Shown here piece after piece: positions 42,153-51,674 of a stretch of DNA of 64,000 bases. A model generated the notes under the pieces. It saw only the letters and a list, made by a program, of their open reading frames with translations, was not told where the DNA came from and searched no databases. Location of the stretch: positions 124,001 to 188,000 of the forward strand of contig JACKLE010000002.1 of NCBI GenBank assembly GCA_024236075.1, read 5' to 3'. Origin of the DNA: Alphaproteobacteria bacterium (lineage in GTDB: Bacteria > Pseudomonadota > Alphaproteobacteria > JACAEB01). Each line of letters starts with the position of its first letter. Within the stretch, counting starts at the first letter, position 1. The position numbers and the translations under genes are program-made.

Positions 42153-42848
42153 ATGAAACGGAAATCCATAGTATTTTCATGCCTCTTGGCGGCCTTTTGT
42201 ACTGGCGTCGCCGTCAGCGCTTCGCGGGCGGAAGGCGAAGCCAAGCTGCCAGGCGGCTTCATCGAGTTCGACTCCCTCGCCAAGCCCGACGAGGTCGTCC
42301 AATGGCTGACCATCGACCAGGCGGTCGAGATCCTGAGGCAGATCGGAGCCACCTCTCGCCTCGAGATTTCGAATGGCGGCAACACGGTCATCGTGTCGGC
42401 CTTTCCGAACGGACTGACGACGCTTGCCATGCTCGCGCGCTGCGAGACCATGCCTCCGGCGAGGGACACCCAGTGCGCGCAGATCGACCTCGGCTACCTC
42501 GCGACGCTCGACATCGGTCCGCCGGCCTCGCTCGCGGCCGCGAACGACTGGAACTTGCGAGCCGTATCCGCGACGGCGGCGGTGTTGAATCCTCGACTGA
42601 TGATTTTCCGCCACAATATCGAGATCGACGGGGGCATAACGCATATGAACCTTGCGCGCGCCCTCTTCGAATTCGTCTTGAGCAGCAATGAGTTCCTCCT
42701 CAAGCTGATCTTGTCCGGCAAGCAGGCATCGGCGCCCGCCGGAGGCCCGTTCTCCGCCTCCTTCACGGAAGGCGAGCGCGCCGCCGCCACGCCGGCCTTC
42801 GGCCTGGACGAGGCAGCGCTCGCAAAGGCCGCGAACACCAATCGCTAG
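42153..42848 (+). CDS. Secreted YbjN domain protein
   Basis: 231 residues with a signal peptide (MKRKSIVFSCLLAAFCTGVAVSASRA). The mature core LTIDQAVEILRQIGATSRLE, followed by LDIGPPASLAAANDWNLRA and MNLARALFEFVLSSNEFLLKLI, matches the YbjN/T3SS chaperone-like fold. Two cysteines (LARCETM, TQCAQI) may form a disulfide in the periplasm. Members have been linked to stress responses. The tail is disordered. Confidence 0.75.
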   Translation: MKRKSIVFSCLLAAFCTGVAVSASRAEGEAKLPGGFIEFDSLAKPDEVVQWLTIDQAVEILRQIGATSRLEISNGGNTVIVSAFPNGLTTLAMLARCETMPPARDTQCAQIDLGYLATLDIGPPASLAAANDWNLRAVSATAAVLNPRLMIFRHNIEIDGGITHMNLARALFEFVLSSNEFLLKLILSGKQASAPAGGPFSASFTEGERAAATPAFGLDEAALAKAANTNR

Positions 42849-42946
42849 GCCCGGATCGACCGGCCGGGGAGCTCCGCCCCGGCAGCGCGAAGAACGCCAT
42901 CGGTCGCGCGAGAAGCGCGCATGACCCGGCAAGGCGCGACCGACCT

Positions 42947-43666
42947 TCAGCAGGTGGAGACGACGGTGCCGTTGGGCAGCGCGACGGTATCGCAGTCCTT
43001 GCCCTCGACCGGATCGTAGGGCGGGAGCGGCGGAGCGCTTTCCTTGCCCGCCTTGGCGCGCGCCTCGGCGAGGGCGCGCCCGAGATCGAAGCTCGGGGGT
43101 CCCCCTTCGCGCCCGCCGACGAGCGCGGCGTCGAGCCAATAGCGCCCGCGGGGCGCCTCGCCGAAGAGCTCGAAGAGAAGCTGCACCTCGACGGGGTGCA
43201 GCTCGCGCCCGTTGAAGAAAACCTCCGTATGCGGTGCGCTCGTTCCGGCGCCCGACGCGCCGGCCGCAAGCGTTCCGCCGAGATCAAGGCCCGCGGCGAT
43301 CTGGCCTTCCGTGGGCTGACCCTCATGGCCCCAGAGGCCCGAGGCGGCGTCGTACCAGTAGCGCCCGCCCGGCACGCCGAGCGCGCCGGCCCTCTCGGGC
43401 GCGACATAGGCGCCGTTGACGACGACGGTATCGAGGCCCGGAATGCCGCTCGGCATGGGCGCGACCTCGACGGAGAGCGAGGGCGGGGCGGGCAGCGGGT
43501 CGATGCCGGGCCGGAAGACGGTCGCGTCGCCGGGGGCCGGCGGCGCGGCCTCGGCCGATGCCGCGACGGATGGCGGCGGCGCCTCCGCCGCGGGCGGGCC
43601 CGCGTCATCGCAGGCCGCGAGGCCGAGCGCTCCGAGGCCGACGCCGACCATGGCCAGGGCACGCAT
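42947..43666 (-). CDS. Lipoprotein with GRYWYD/FFNGRELHP domain (paralogue 1)
   Basis: 239 residues. Lipobox at LGALGLAAC (Cys 19), then an Ala/Pro-rich linker. The C-terminal domain contains VPGGRYWYDAASGLWGHEG, GTLAAGASGAGT, EVFFNGRELHPVEVQLLFELFG and GRYWLDAALVGGREGG, ending in a Cys pair region (GKDCDTVALPNGTVVSTC). The same order recurs in the next gene, so they are tandem duplicates. I know the motif set only from uncharacterised proteins. Likely outer-membrane or inner-membrane anchored, facing the periplasm. Confidence 0.68.
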   Translation of the reverse strand: MRALAMVGVGLGALGLAACDDAGPPAAEAPPPSVAASAEAAPPAPGDATVFRPGIDPLPAPPSLSVEVAPMPSGIPGLDTVVVNGAYVAPERAGALGVPGGRYWYDAASGLWGHEGQPTEGQIAAGLDLGGTLAAGASGAGTSAPHTEVFFNGRELHPVEVQLLFELFGEAPRGRYWLDAALVGGREGGPPSFDLGRALAEARAKAGKESAPPLPPYDPVEGKDCDTVALPNGTVVSTC

Positions 43667-43695
43667 CGACGAGGCCCTCCCGGTCGGGCGGACCG

Positions 43696-44592
43696 TCAGC
43701 ACCCGGAATGGAACGAGCCGTCGGGCATGGAGACCATGCCGCAGCCGTTCTCGTCGACGCCCACCGAGGTCCCGGTGGTGCCGGCCATGCCGGGAACGTA
43801 GGTCGTGCCGCCCTGGCCCTGGGCGCCCTGCATGGCCTGAGCGAGGTTGAACATCGGCCCGCCGCCTTCCGGCCCGCCCACGAGCTGGGCGTTGAGCCAA
43901 TAGCGGCCGGGAGGCGCCTGGCCGAAGATCTGGATGAGGCCCTGAACCTCCATCGGATGCAGCTCGCGTCCGTTGAAGAAGACGCCCGTGTTCTGCGCGG
44001 TGACGCCCGCGCCGGAGGCGGTGGGCTGCAGCGGACCGCCGAGCGGCAGGCCGGGCTGGATCTGACCCTGCACGGGATAGCCCTCGATGCCCCAGAGGCC
44101 CGAGATCTGGTCGTACCAGTAGCGTCCCGGCGGAATCTGGCCGAGCTGCGCGAGCGTCTGCGGCGGGATGTCGACGCCGTTGATCACGACGCCGCTCGCG
44201 GCGTTCGCCTGCATCCCGCCCATGCCCGGCATGCCGGCGGCCGGCGCGTGCTCGCCGGGCATGAACGATCCGGGCTGCCCCGGCTGCGCCATGCCGGGCT
44301 GAGCCATTCCGGGTTGCGCCATGCCGGGCTGGGTCATGGCCTGCTGCGCGGGCGGCTGCGCCATGCCCGGCTGCGTTCCCCCGGCGGCCGGGTAGGGCGC
44401 CGGCGCGGGCATGCCCGGCTGGCCCTGCGCCATGCCGGGCGCGGCCTGGGGCGCCGGCTGCGCCTGCGCGAGCTGCACCTTTGCCGTTTCGGTCATCTTC
44501 TGCTGCAGCTCGGCGCTCGGCTCGTCGTCGCCGCAGGCCCCGAGCGCCAGCACGCAGGCGGCGCTGGCCGCCAATGCAATCCATGCACGCAT
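43696..44592 (-). CDS. Lipoprotein with PGMAQ repeats and GRYWYD/FFNGRELHP domain (paralogue 2)
   Basis: 298 residues. Lipobox at VLALGAC (Cys 20). Residues about 45-110 are a low-complexity stretch rich in P, G, M, A and Q with tandem PGMAQ units (TQPGMAQPGMAQPGMAQPG). The domain then repeats the paralogue: IPPGRYWYDQISGLWGIEG, GPLQPTASGAGV, VFFNGRELHPMEVQGLIQIFG, PPGRYWLNAQLVGGPEGG and a Cys pair (ENGCGMVSMPDGSFHSGC). It is upstream of paralogue 1 with a 29-base gap, probably one transcript. Confidence 0.68.
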   Translation of the reverse strand: MRAWIALAASAACVLALGACGDDEPSAELQQKMTETAKVQLAQAQPAPQAAPGMAQGQPGMPAPAPYPAAGGTQPGMAQPPAQQAMTQPGMAQPGMAQPGMAQPGQPGSFMPGEHAPAAGMPGMGGMQANAASGVVINGVDIPPQTLAQLGQIPPGRYWYDQISGLWGIEGYPVQGQIQPGLPLGGPLQPTASGAGVTAQNTGVFFNGRELHPMEVQGLIQIFGQAPPGRYWLNAQLVGGPEGGGPMFNLAQAMQGAQGQGGTTYVPGMAGTTGTSVGVDENGCGMVSMPDGSFHSGC

Positions 44593-44758
44593 GTAAGAGT
44601 CCCCCGTTCGCGCCTGCCGAAATCTAGACGGCGGCGCCTCGGCCTGTCCACTGTCCCATTTGCGCGGGGCAGGTCGGCCCGGCCGTGCATTGCCGTCGGG
44701 CCGCGCTTCGGGGCAAGCTGACCGGCACGTCGCCAGAAACGCTGCCGGAGACCCGCCC

Positions 44759-45766
44759 ATGCCGATTCCGAAGCTCCTCGAAGGGCGCCTGAGCCTGCCC
44801 GTCATCGGCTCGCCCATGTTTATCGTCTCGGGGCCGGATCTCGTCATCGCCCAGTGCAAGGCCGGGGTCGTCGGCTCCTTTCCGGCGCTCAACGCCCGGC
44901 CCGAGCCGGTGCTCGACGAATGGCTGCGGCGCATCAAGGGCGAGCTCGGCGAGTTCGAGGCCAAGACGGGCCGCAAGGCGGCGCCCTTCGCCGTGAACCA
45001 GATCTGCCACGCGACCAATGCCCGCCTCGAGCACGATGTGGAGGTGTGCACGCGCCACGAGGTGCCGATCGTCATCACGAGCCTGCGCCCGCCCTCCTTC
45101 GTCGTCGAGGCGGTGCATTCCTATGGCGGAGTGGTCTTCCACGACGTCATCAACACGAAGCACGCCAAGAAGGCGGCCGAAGAGGGCGTCGACGGGCTCA
45201 TCCTCGTCTGCGCGGGCGCGGGCGGGCATGCGGGGCTGCTGTCGCCGCTCGCCTTCGTCGAGCAGACGCGCTCCTGGTTCAAGGGCACGATCATCCTCTC
45301 GGGCGCCATCGCCACGGGGCGCGCCGTCCTCTCCGCGCAGGCGCTCGGCGCCGACCTCGCCTATATGGGCACGCGATTCATCGCCACGCGGGAGGCGAAC
45401 GCGGTCGAGGCCTACAAGGAGACCATCATCGAGAGCGCCGCGGAGGAGATCGTCTACACCAATCTCTTCTCGGGCATCCACGGCAACTATCTTTCGCGAT
45501 CGGTGGAGCGCGCGGGCTTCGATCCGAACAATCTTCCGGTGGCGGACAAGTCGAAGATGAACTTCGCCTCGGGCGGCAACGAGGCGAAGAAGGCCTGGAA
45601 GGACATCTGGGGCGCCGGCCAAGGCGCCGGTCTCGTCGAGGACACGCCGCCCGTCGCCGAGCTCGTCGAGCGTCTGAGGCGCGACTACGAGGCTGCGCGC
45701 GCCGACCTCTTCGCGCGCGCCGCGCCCTTCTCGCCGGCGCCCGCCCTGCGCGCGGCCGGCGAATAG
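44759..45766 (+). CDS. Nitronate monooxygenase family FMN enzyme
   Basis: 335 residues. TIM barrel with SPMFIVSGPDLVIAQCKAG near the N-terminus, ICHATNARLEHD, the flavin-phosphate loop VCAGAGGHAGLLSPLAF and SGAIATGRAVLSAQALGADLAYMGTRFIAT. It oxidises nitronates, or may reduce quinones in some subgroups. Divergent from the lipoprotein pair. The esterase gene follows after 10 bases. Confidence 0.88.
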   Translation: MPIPKLLEGRLSLPVIGSPMFIVSGPDLVIAQCKAGVVGSFPALNARPEPVLDEWLRRIKGELGEFEAKTGRKAAPFAVNQICHATNARLEHDVEVCTRHEVPIVITSLRPPSFVVEAVHSYGGVVFHDVINTKHAKKAAEEGVDGLILVCAGAGGHAGLLSPLAFVEQTRSWFKGTIILSGAIATGRAVLSAQALGADLAYMGTRFIATREANAVEAYKETIIESAAEEIVYTNLFSGIHGNYLSRSVERAGFDPNNLPVADKSKMNFASGGNEAKKAWKDIWGAGQGAGLVEDTPPVAELVERLRRDYEAARADLFARAAPFSPAPALRAAGE

Positions 45767-45776
45767 GGCGGCCGCC

Positions 45777-46700
45777 ATGCGCGGGGCCCTCGCGGCCCTC
45801 CTTCTCGGCCTTGCCCTTGCCCTCGCGCCGGCCGCGGCGCAGGAGGGCCGCCTGTTTCTCGACCCGGACAATCCCGCTTGGACGACGCCCTCCGTCGCGG
45901 GCGGGCGCGTGCAGTACCGCATCTACGACAGCGCGGCGGCGAAGGCGCAGGTGAGCTTTCACGTCTATGCGCCCGAGAGCTACGAGAGGGACAGCGGACG
46001 GCGCTTTCCCGTCCTCTACTGGCTGCACGGCTCGGGCGGCGGGCTTGCCGGCGTGCGTCCGCTGGCGGAGCATTTCGACAAGGCCATCCGCGCGGGCCTC
46101 GTCCCGCCCATGCTCGTCGTCTTTCCCAACGGGATGCAGGGCTCCATGTGGGTCGATTCGAAGGACGGCCGCGTTCCCATGGAGACCGTCCTCATCCGCG
46201 AGATCCTGCCGCTCGTCGACAAGGAGTTCCGCACCCTCGCGTCGCGCGAGGGGCGCCTCGTCGAGGGCTTTTCCATGGGCGGATACGGCGCCGGCCGCCT
46301 CGGCTTCAAATATCCCGAGCTCTTCGCCGCGGTCTCGATGCTCGGGGCCGGGCCGCTGCAGCGCGAGCTGAACGCCGAGACCGGCCCCCGCTCCCGCCCG
46401 CAGGACCGCGAGCGGCTTCTCGGGCTGATCTATGGCGGCGACCAGGCCTATTTCCGCGCGCAGAGCCCCTGGGTTCTCGCCGAGGAGAACGCGGAAGCGC
46501 TCCGGGGCCGGACGAAGATACGCATGGCGATCGGCGGCGCCGACAGCACCCTGCCGATCAACCGGGAATTCGAGGCGCACCTCGCGGCGCTCGCCATCCC
46601 GCACGAGTTCGTCGTGGTGCCCGGCGTCGGCCACGAGACGCTGAAGGTGCTGGAGGGCCTGGACTGGGCCTTCTACCGCGAGGCCTTCGGCGCCTTCTAG
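45777..46700 (+). CDS. Secreted esterase D-like hydrolase
   Basis: 307 residues with a signal peptide (MRGALAALLLGLALALAPAAAQ). Alpha/beta fold of the esterase D/Fes group: FPVLYWLHGSGGG (oxyanion), RLVEGFSMGGYGAGRLGFKYP (nucleophile GFSMGG) and VVPGVGHETLKVLEG (His). Periplasmic or extracellular. Substrate unknown. The TAG stop lies in CTAG 46697-46700, a site like those used by the repeat elements elsewhere but unoccupied here. Confidence 0.82.
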   Translation: MRGALAALLLGLALALAPAAAQEGRLFLDPDNPAWTTPSVAGGRVQYRIYDSAAAKAQVSFHVYAPESYERDSGRRFPVLYWLHGSGGGLAGVRPLAEHFDKAIRAGLVPPMLVVFPNGMQGSMWVDSKDGRVPMETVLIREILPLVDKEFRTLASREGRLVEGFSMGGYGAGRLGFKYPELFAAVSMLGAGPLQRELNAETGPRSRPQDRERLLGLIYGGDQAYFRAQSPWVLAEENAEALRGRTKIRMAIGGADSTLPINREFEAHLAALAIPHEFVVVPGVGHETLKVLEGLDWAFYREAFGAF

Positions 46701-46722
46701 AGCCTTCCGGGCATCCCGCCCC

Positions 46723-47667
46723 TCACCCTTTCGCCCTGGGATGCGCCGCATCGTAGACGGCCCGGAGGCGCCCGGCGTCGACGCTGGTGTAGATCTGCGT
46801 CGTCGAGAGGCTGGCATGGCCGAGCAGCTCCTGGATGACGCGCAGATCCGCGCCGCCTTCGAGGAGATGGGTCGCGAACGAGTGGCGCAGCGCGTGGGGG
46901 CTCGCATGCTCGGGCAGCGCCAGCGCGCGGCGCAGGCGTATCATCAGTCCACGGACGATGCGCGGGTCGAGCGCGCCGCCGCGCGCGCCGAGGAAGAGCG
47001 GGCCGTCCGCCGCGAGCGGGAAGGGCACGAGGGCGGCATAGGCCGCGATCGCCTCGCGGACGACGGGCAGCAGAGGCACGAGGCGCATGCGTCCGCCCTT
47101 GCCGGCGATGCGCAGCGAGGCGCCGGGCGCGCCGTCGCGGCCCCTGAGGCCCAGCGCCTCCGAGATGCGCAGGCCCGCGCCGTAGAGCAGCGCGAGCACG
47201 GCGGCGTCGCGCGCCGCGATCCAGGGCTCGGCCGTTCCGTCCGCGGCGGCGAGGAGTCGTTCGGCGCCTTCCGGGCTCACGGATTTGGGCAAGGCCTTGC
47301 CGGCCTTCGGCGTGCGGATGACCGCGAAGGCGGTGGCCGCTTGCGCGAGGCCCTCGCGCTCGAGATGGCGCGCGAAGCTCCGCAGCGCGGAGAGGGCGCG
47401 CGCGGCCGAGCGCGGCGTGAGCGCGCGAGCGCGTAAGGATGCGAGCCAGGCGCGCACGTCCGCGGGCTCGAGCGCGGAGAGCGCGGCGAGGCTCACGGGG
47501 CCGCCGCGATGGACCGCGAGGAAGGCGAGAAACTCGGCGATCTCGCGCGTATAGGCCTTCAGCGTGTGTGGGCTCGCGCGCCGCTCGTCCCTCAGCATCC
47601 GGATGAAGTCCTCCGCGGCGGCCGCGGCGTCCCTCGCGCAGGGGCCGGCGAAGGCGCTCGCGCTCAC
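46723..47667 (-). CDS. xerC: Tyrosine recombinase XerC
   Basis: 314 residues from a GTG that overlaps the DUF484 stop (GTGA); an ATG at 47688 is the alternative. N-terminal SAM-like domain (LKAYTREIAEFLAFL), catalytic Arg in YGAGLRISEALGL, Lys in GKGGRMRLVPL, HALRHSFATHLLEGGADLR (H-x-x-R), His in LGHASLSTTQIYT with the nucleophile Tyr. Resolves chromosome dimers at dif together with XerD. The xerC-DUF484 pairing is conserved in many proteobacteria. Confidence 0.93.
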   Translation of the reverse strand: MSASAFAGPCARDAAAAAEDFIRMLRDERRASPHTLKAYTREIAEFLAFLAVHRGGPVSLAALSALEPADVRAWLASLRARALTPRSAARALSALRSFARHLEREGLAQAATAFAVIRTPKAGKALPKSVSPEGAERLLAAADGTAEPWIAARDAAVLALLYGAGLRISEALGLRGRDGAPGASLRIAGKGGRMRLVPLLPVVREAIAAYAALVPFPLAADGPLFLGARGGALDPRIVRGLMIRLRRALALPEHASPHALRHSFATHLLEGGADLRVIQELLGHASLSTTQIYTSVDAGRLRAVYDAAHPRAKG

Positions 47668-48386
47668 TCGGGCTTGAGGTCGAGCCATTGGCGGATGAGG
47701 GCCGAGACGGAGCGCGCGAGGAAGCTCACGAGCTCGGTGCCCTGGCCGGGCACGAAGACGCCGGCCTGCGCCGAGCCGAGCGCGAGGAGACCTTTCGGGC
47801 TCGTGCGCCCGAAGGTCATGCGCACCAGCGCGGCGGAGCGGATGAGGGGCGCCATGCGGCCGAAGGCGAGCTCGTCGGCCGGCCCGTCCTCGACGAGCCG
47901 GCTCGCGGCGCCGTGCCCGAGGATCGCGTCGAGCGAGCCCGGCGGCAGGATGCGCAGGCGCCCATGGTCGGGCGAGGGCGGCGCAACCTCGTCCTCGCTC
48001 TCGACGCAGAGCGTCACCGCGTCGAGCCCGAGCAGCACCGGAAGCTCGTGCACCACGATCTCGACGAGGTGCTCGGCGCCCTGCGCCGCCATGAGGCGCA
48101 GCACGGCCTCGTGCGCCGCCGTCTGGCTCGCGAGATTGTCCTTCAGCGTCGCGCGCAGCTCGGCCTCGCGCGAGCGGGCCTGGGCGAGCTCGGCCTTGAG
48201 GCGCTCCACGACGAAGGCGCGGATGTCGACGACCGTCTCGCTCCCGCCGGCCTCGGGAAAGAGCGCGGCGATGACCTCCGGATCGCGCGCCAGGACCTGG
48301 CGGTAGCGCTTGACGAAGGCCGCGATCGTCGCGGGCGCGAAATCGGCGGCGGGCGGCGGGGTCGGCTGGGTGCGCTTCTCGCTCAT
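47664..48386 (-). CDS. DUF484 family protein
   Basis: 240 residues. A predicted coiled-coil region (VVDIRAFVVERLKAELAQARSREAELRATLKDN) precedes a GAF-like domain (LPVLLGLDAVTLCVESED, SAALVRMTFGRTSPKGLLALGS). DUF484 genes commonly sit next to xerC, as here, with translation coupled. Its function is not known. Confidence 0.9.
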   Translation of the reverse strand: MSEKRTQPTPPPAADFAPATIAAFVKRYRQVLARDPEVIAALFPEAGGSETVVDIRAFVVERLKAELAQARSREAELRATLKDNLASQTAAHEAVLRLMAAQGAEHLVEIVVHELPVLLGLDAVTLCVESEDEVAPPSPDHGRLRILPPGSLDAILGHGAASRLVEDGPADELAFGRMAPLIRSAALVRMTFGRTSPKGLLALGSAQAGVFVPGQGTELVSFLARSVSALIRQWLDLKPE

Positions 48387-48524
48387 GGCGTCATCCTAGA
48401 GCAATTTGTGGCCGGATGGAATCGCCGAGTGTCCCTAGGGCGAGCGAAAATTCCATGGATTCAAGGACGTAGGGCCGCCTTCGCGAGGGAACGGCGCCGG
48501 CGCGCCGGTCCGCGCGCAAGCGGC

Positions 48525-49184
48525 CTAGCGCAGGATCTCCTGGCCCGTCTTCTTCCAGTCGGCGAGGAAGGCGGCAAGGCCCTTGTCCGTGAGCGGATGG
48601 GCGGCGAGCGCGCGCAGGACCGCCGGCGGCAGGGTGACGACATCCGCGCCGATCAGGGCCGCGTCGCGCACGTGCACCGGGTTGCGCACCGAGGCGACGA
48701 GGATCTCGGTCGCCAGCGCGTCGTAATTGTCGTAGATGGTGCGGATCTCCTCGATGAGCTCCATGCCCTCATGGCCCGCATCGTCGAGGCGCCCCACGAA
48801 GGGCGAGACGAAGGTGGCGCCGGCCTTGGCCGCGAGCAGCGCCTGGTTGGCCGAGAAGCACAGCGTGACGTTGACCATCAGCCCGCGGCCCGAAAGCGTC
48901 CGGCAGGCCTTGAGCCCGTCCCAGGTGAGGGGCACCTTGACCGCGATGTTCCCGGCGACCTCCGAAAGGCGCAGGCCCTCCTCGATCATCGCCTTCGAAT
49001 CGGTCGCGGCGACCTCCGCGCTGACCGGACCGGGCACGATCGCGCAAATGTCGCGCAGCACCTCGAAGAAGTCGCGCCCGCTCTTGGCGACGAGCGAGGG
49101 ATTCGTCGTCACGCCGTCGACCATGCCCGTCTCCGCGAGGTCGCGGATCTCGGCGATGTCGGCGGTGTCGACGAAGAATTTCAT
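48525..49184 (-). CDS. fsa: Transaldolase/fructose-6-phosphate aldolase (TalC/Fsa type)
   Basis: 219 residues, the short transaldolase type. [33 protein letters not shown] and the Schiff-base Lys in [15 protein letters not shown] are diagnostic. It transfers dihydroxyacetone units between sugar phosphates in the pentose phosphate pathway. Divergent from priA. The 138-base gap to the DUF484 gene contains two CTAG sites 35 bases apart (48396 and 48435). Confidence 0.92.
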   Translation of the reverse strand: MKFFVDTADIAEIRDLAETGMVDGVTTNPSLVAKSGRDFFEVLRDICAIVPGPVSAEVAATDSKAMIEEGLRLSEVAGNIAVKVPLTWDGLKACRTLSGRGLMVNVTLCFSANQALLAAKAGATFVSPFVGRLDDAGHEGMELIEEIRTIYDNYDALATEILVASVRNPVHVRDAALIGADVVTLPPAVLRALAAHPLTDKGLAAFLADWKKTGQEILR

Positions 49185-49262
49185 GGGCGCTCCCGCGGCG
49201 CGCCTTTTCTCGCGCGCCGCACTTTCTTGCCTGCGAACGGGCAGGCTTGTCAAAGTGCGCGC

Positions 49263-51470
49263 ATGACTTCTCAAAGCCTCTCGGGCCCCGGGTCGTCGCG
49301 CGCGGCGCCCGAGGCGGCCGCGTCCGTCCAGGTGCTCATCCCGCTCCCCTTGAGCGGACCCTACGACTACGCCGCGCCCGGTCCGATTCCGCGCGGCAGC
49401 TTCCTCGCCGTGCCGCTCGGCCCGCGCGAGGTGCTGGGCGTCGCCTGGGGCGAGGGCTCGGGCGCGATTTCGTCCGTCCGCCTCAAGGAGGTGGGCGGCC
49501 TTCTCGACGAGCCCGCGCTGCCCGAGGAGGTCTGCGAGTTCGTCGACTGGGTATCGCGCTGGACGCTCGCCGCGCCCGGCAACGTGCTCGCGCTCGCCTT
49601 GCGCTCGGCGCCCATCGGCGAGGAGGCCCGCACCGTCACGCGCCTCGTCGCGACGGGCGCGGCGCCCGGGCGCATGACGCCGAAGCGCGCCCTTGTCCTC
49701 GACGTCGCGCGGGAGCGCGGGCCCCTCGAGCCCGGCGCGCTCGCGCGGGAGGCGGGCGTCGGCTCGGGCGTCGTCCGTGGGCTGATGGCGGAGGGAGCGC
49801 TCGAGGCCGTCGAGCTTCCGGCCGAGGCGCCCTTCGCCTTGCCCGACCCCGACCGCGTCGCGCCCGTTCTCTCGCCCGCGCAGGCGGAGGCCGCCGACGA
49901 GCTGCGCCGCGCCGTCGCGGCGCGGGAGTTCGCTCCCTTCCTTCTCGACGGGGTCACGGGCTCCGGCAAGACCGAGGTCTATTTCGAGGCGGTGGCCGCG
50001 GCCCTGCGCGCCGGCCGCCAGGCGCTCGTGCTGCTCCCGGAGATCGCGCTCACCGTCCAGTTCCTCGAGCGCTTCGCCGCGCGCTTCGGCTGCGCGCCCG
50101 CCGCCTGGCATTCGGACATGACGAGCCAGGCGCGCCGGCACGTCTGGCGCTCGGTGCGCTCGGGCGAGGCGCGCGTTGTCGTCGGCGCGCGCTCCGCGCT
50201 CTTTCTTCCGTTCACGGAGCTCGGCCTCGTCGTCGTCGACGAGGAGCACGACCAGGCCTTCAAGCAGGAGGAGGGCGTCGTCTACCACGCCCGCGACATG
50301 GCGGTGGTGCGCGCGCGCCTCGCGAACGCGCCCATCGTGCTCGCCTCCGCGACGCCCTCGCTCGAAAGCCTCTTCAACGCGCAGAGCGGACGCTATCGCC
50401 GCCTCGTCCTGCCCGAGCGCCATGCGGACGCGGCCATGCCCGCGCTCGCCGCGATCGACCTGAAGAAGGACCCGCCGGAGCGGGGGCGCTTCCTGAGCCA
50501 CGTCCTCCTCGCCGCCGTGGAGGAGCGCCTGCGGCGCAAGGAGCAGACGCTGCTCTTCCTCAACCGGCGCGGCTATGCCCCGCTCACCATCTGCCGCGCC
50601 TGCGGGCATCGCATGACGGCCCCGCACACCTCGTCCTGGCTCGTCGAGCACCGGCACACGGGACGGCTCGTCTGCCATGTCTCGGGCTTCTCCATGCCGA
50701 GGCCGAAGACCTGCCCCGCCTGCGGCGCGCCCGACAGCCTCGTGCCCTGCGGGCCCGGCGTCGAGCGCATCGCCGAGGAGGTGGCGGAGCGCTTTCCGCA
50801 GGCCCGCCGGCTCGTCATGTCGAGCGACCTCGTGGCGAATGCGCGCGAGGCCGCGGCGATCATCGCGGCCATGGCGGCGGGCGAGGTCGACATCCTCATC
50901 GGCACACAGATGGTCGCGAAGGGGCATCACTTCCCGGCGCTGACCCTCGTCGGCGTGGTCGATGCCGATCTCGGGCTCTCGGGCGGCGATCTGCGGGCGG
51001 CCGAGCGCACCTTTCAGCTCCTGAACCAGGTGGCGGGGCGGGCGGGGCGCGCCGAGCGTCCGGGCGAGGTTCTGCTGCAGACCTATGCGCCGGAAAACCC
51101 CGTCATCGCCGCGCTCGTCTCGGCCGACCGCGCGCGCTTCCTCAGGGCCGAGATGGCCGAGCGCGAGGCCGCCGGCATGCCGCCCTACGGACGCCTCGCC
51201 GCGCTCATCCTTTCCAGCGCGCGGCTCGACGCGCTCGAGGAGACCGGGCGCCTCCTCGCGCGGGCCGCGCCGGCGCACGAGGAGATTCGCGTGCTCGGAC
51301 CCGCGCCCGCGCCCTTCGCGCTGCTGCGCGGCCGGCATCGCCACCGCTTCCTCGTGCAGGCCGGCCGCAACGCGCCGCTCCAGGCCTATATCCGCGACTG
51401 GCTCGCGGCGGTGAAGGTCCCCTCGAGCGTCCGCCTCGCGGTCGACATCGATCCGGCGAGCTTTCTGTGA
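49263..51470 (+). CDS. priA: Primosomal replication restart helicase PriA
   Basis: 735 residues. Walker [23 protein letters not shown] box [16 protein letters not shown], motif [14 protein letters not shown], and [13 protein letters not shown]. The zinc region retains Cys 444, 447, 484 and 487 (one site), but the four cysteines of the second site reduce to a single Cys 471: the usual CPxC reads APHTSSW and CHHCG reads CHVSG. Helicase motifs IV-VI ([25 protein letters not shown]) are normal. It restarts stalled forks. Confidence 0.94.
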   Translation: MTSQSLSGPGSSRAAPEAAASVQVLIPLPLSGPYDYAAPGPIPRGSFLAVPLGPREVLGVAWGEGSGAISSVRLKEVGGLLDEPALPEEVCEFVDWVSRWTLAAPGNVLALALRSAPIGEEARTVTRLVATGAAPGRMTPKRALVLDVARERGPLEPGALAREAGVGSGVVRGLMAEGALEAVELPAEAPFALPDPDRVAPVLSPAQAEAADELRRAVAAREFAPFLLDGVTGSGKTEVYFEAVAAALRAGRQALVLLPEIALTVQFLERFAARFGCAPAAWHSDMTSQARRHVWRSVRSGEARVVVGARSALFLPFTELGLVVVDEEHDQAFKQEEGVVYHARDMAVVRARLANAPIVLASATPSLESLFNAQSGRYRRLVLPERHADAAMPALAAIDLKKDPPERGRFLSHVLLAAVEERLRRKEQTLLFLNRRGYAPLTICRACGHRMTAPHTSSWLVEHRHTGRLVCHVSGFSMPRPKTCPACGAPDSLVPCGPGVERIAEEVAERFPQARRLVMSSDLVANAREAAAIIAAMAAGEVDILIGTQMVAKGHHFPALTLVGVVDADLGLSGGDLRAAERTFQLLNQVAGRAGRAERPGEVLLQTYAPENPVIAALVSADRARFLRAEMAEREAAGMPPYGRLAALILSSARLDALEETGRLLARAAPAHEEIRVLGPAPAPFALLRGRHRHRFLVQAGRNAPLQAYIRDWLAAVKVPSSVRLAVDIDPASFL

Positions 51471-51674
51471 GCCGATCCGGTCGGGCCGCATGCGCCTGAA
51501 GGAAAAGGAAAAAGCAGCGCCGCACGCCCTGTTTGGCCGATCTTGACCGTTCCTTGGTGCCGGCTTGCCACGTCGCGCGGGCCGGTTAAGGATGCGGGCC
51601 GGATTGCGCCCGCTCGGGGCGCCGAAGGCCGCGCGCGGTAGCAGCAGCGGCCGGCCATTGGGGGGAGCTGGATC

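Noticed and set aside
44280..44400. Regular short repeats that might be a CRISPR array
   Set aside because: The repeats are contiguous 15-base in-frame units encoding PGMAQ within a lipoprotein; there are no spacers and no cas genes.
46723..47667. Tyrosine recombinase as sign of a prophage or integrative element
   Set aside because: It is the housekeeping XerC next to DUF484; no att repeats, tRNA or phage genes are nearby.
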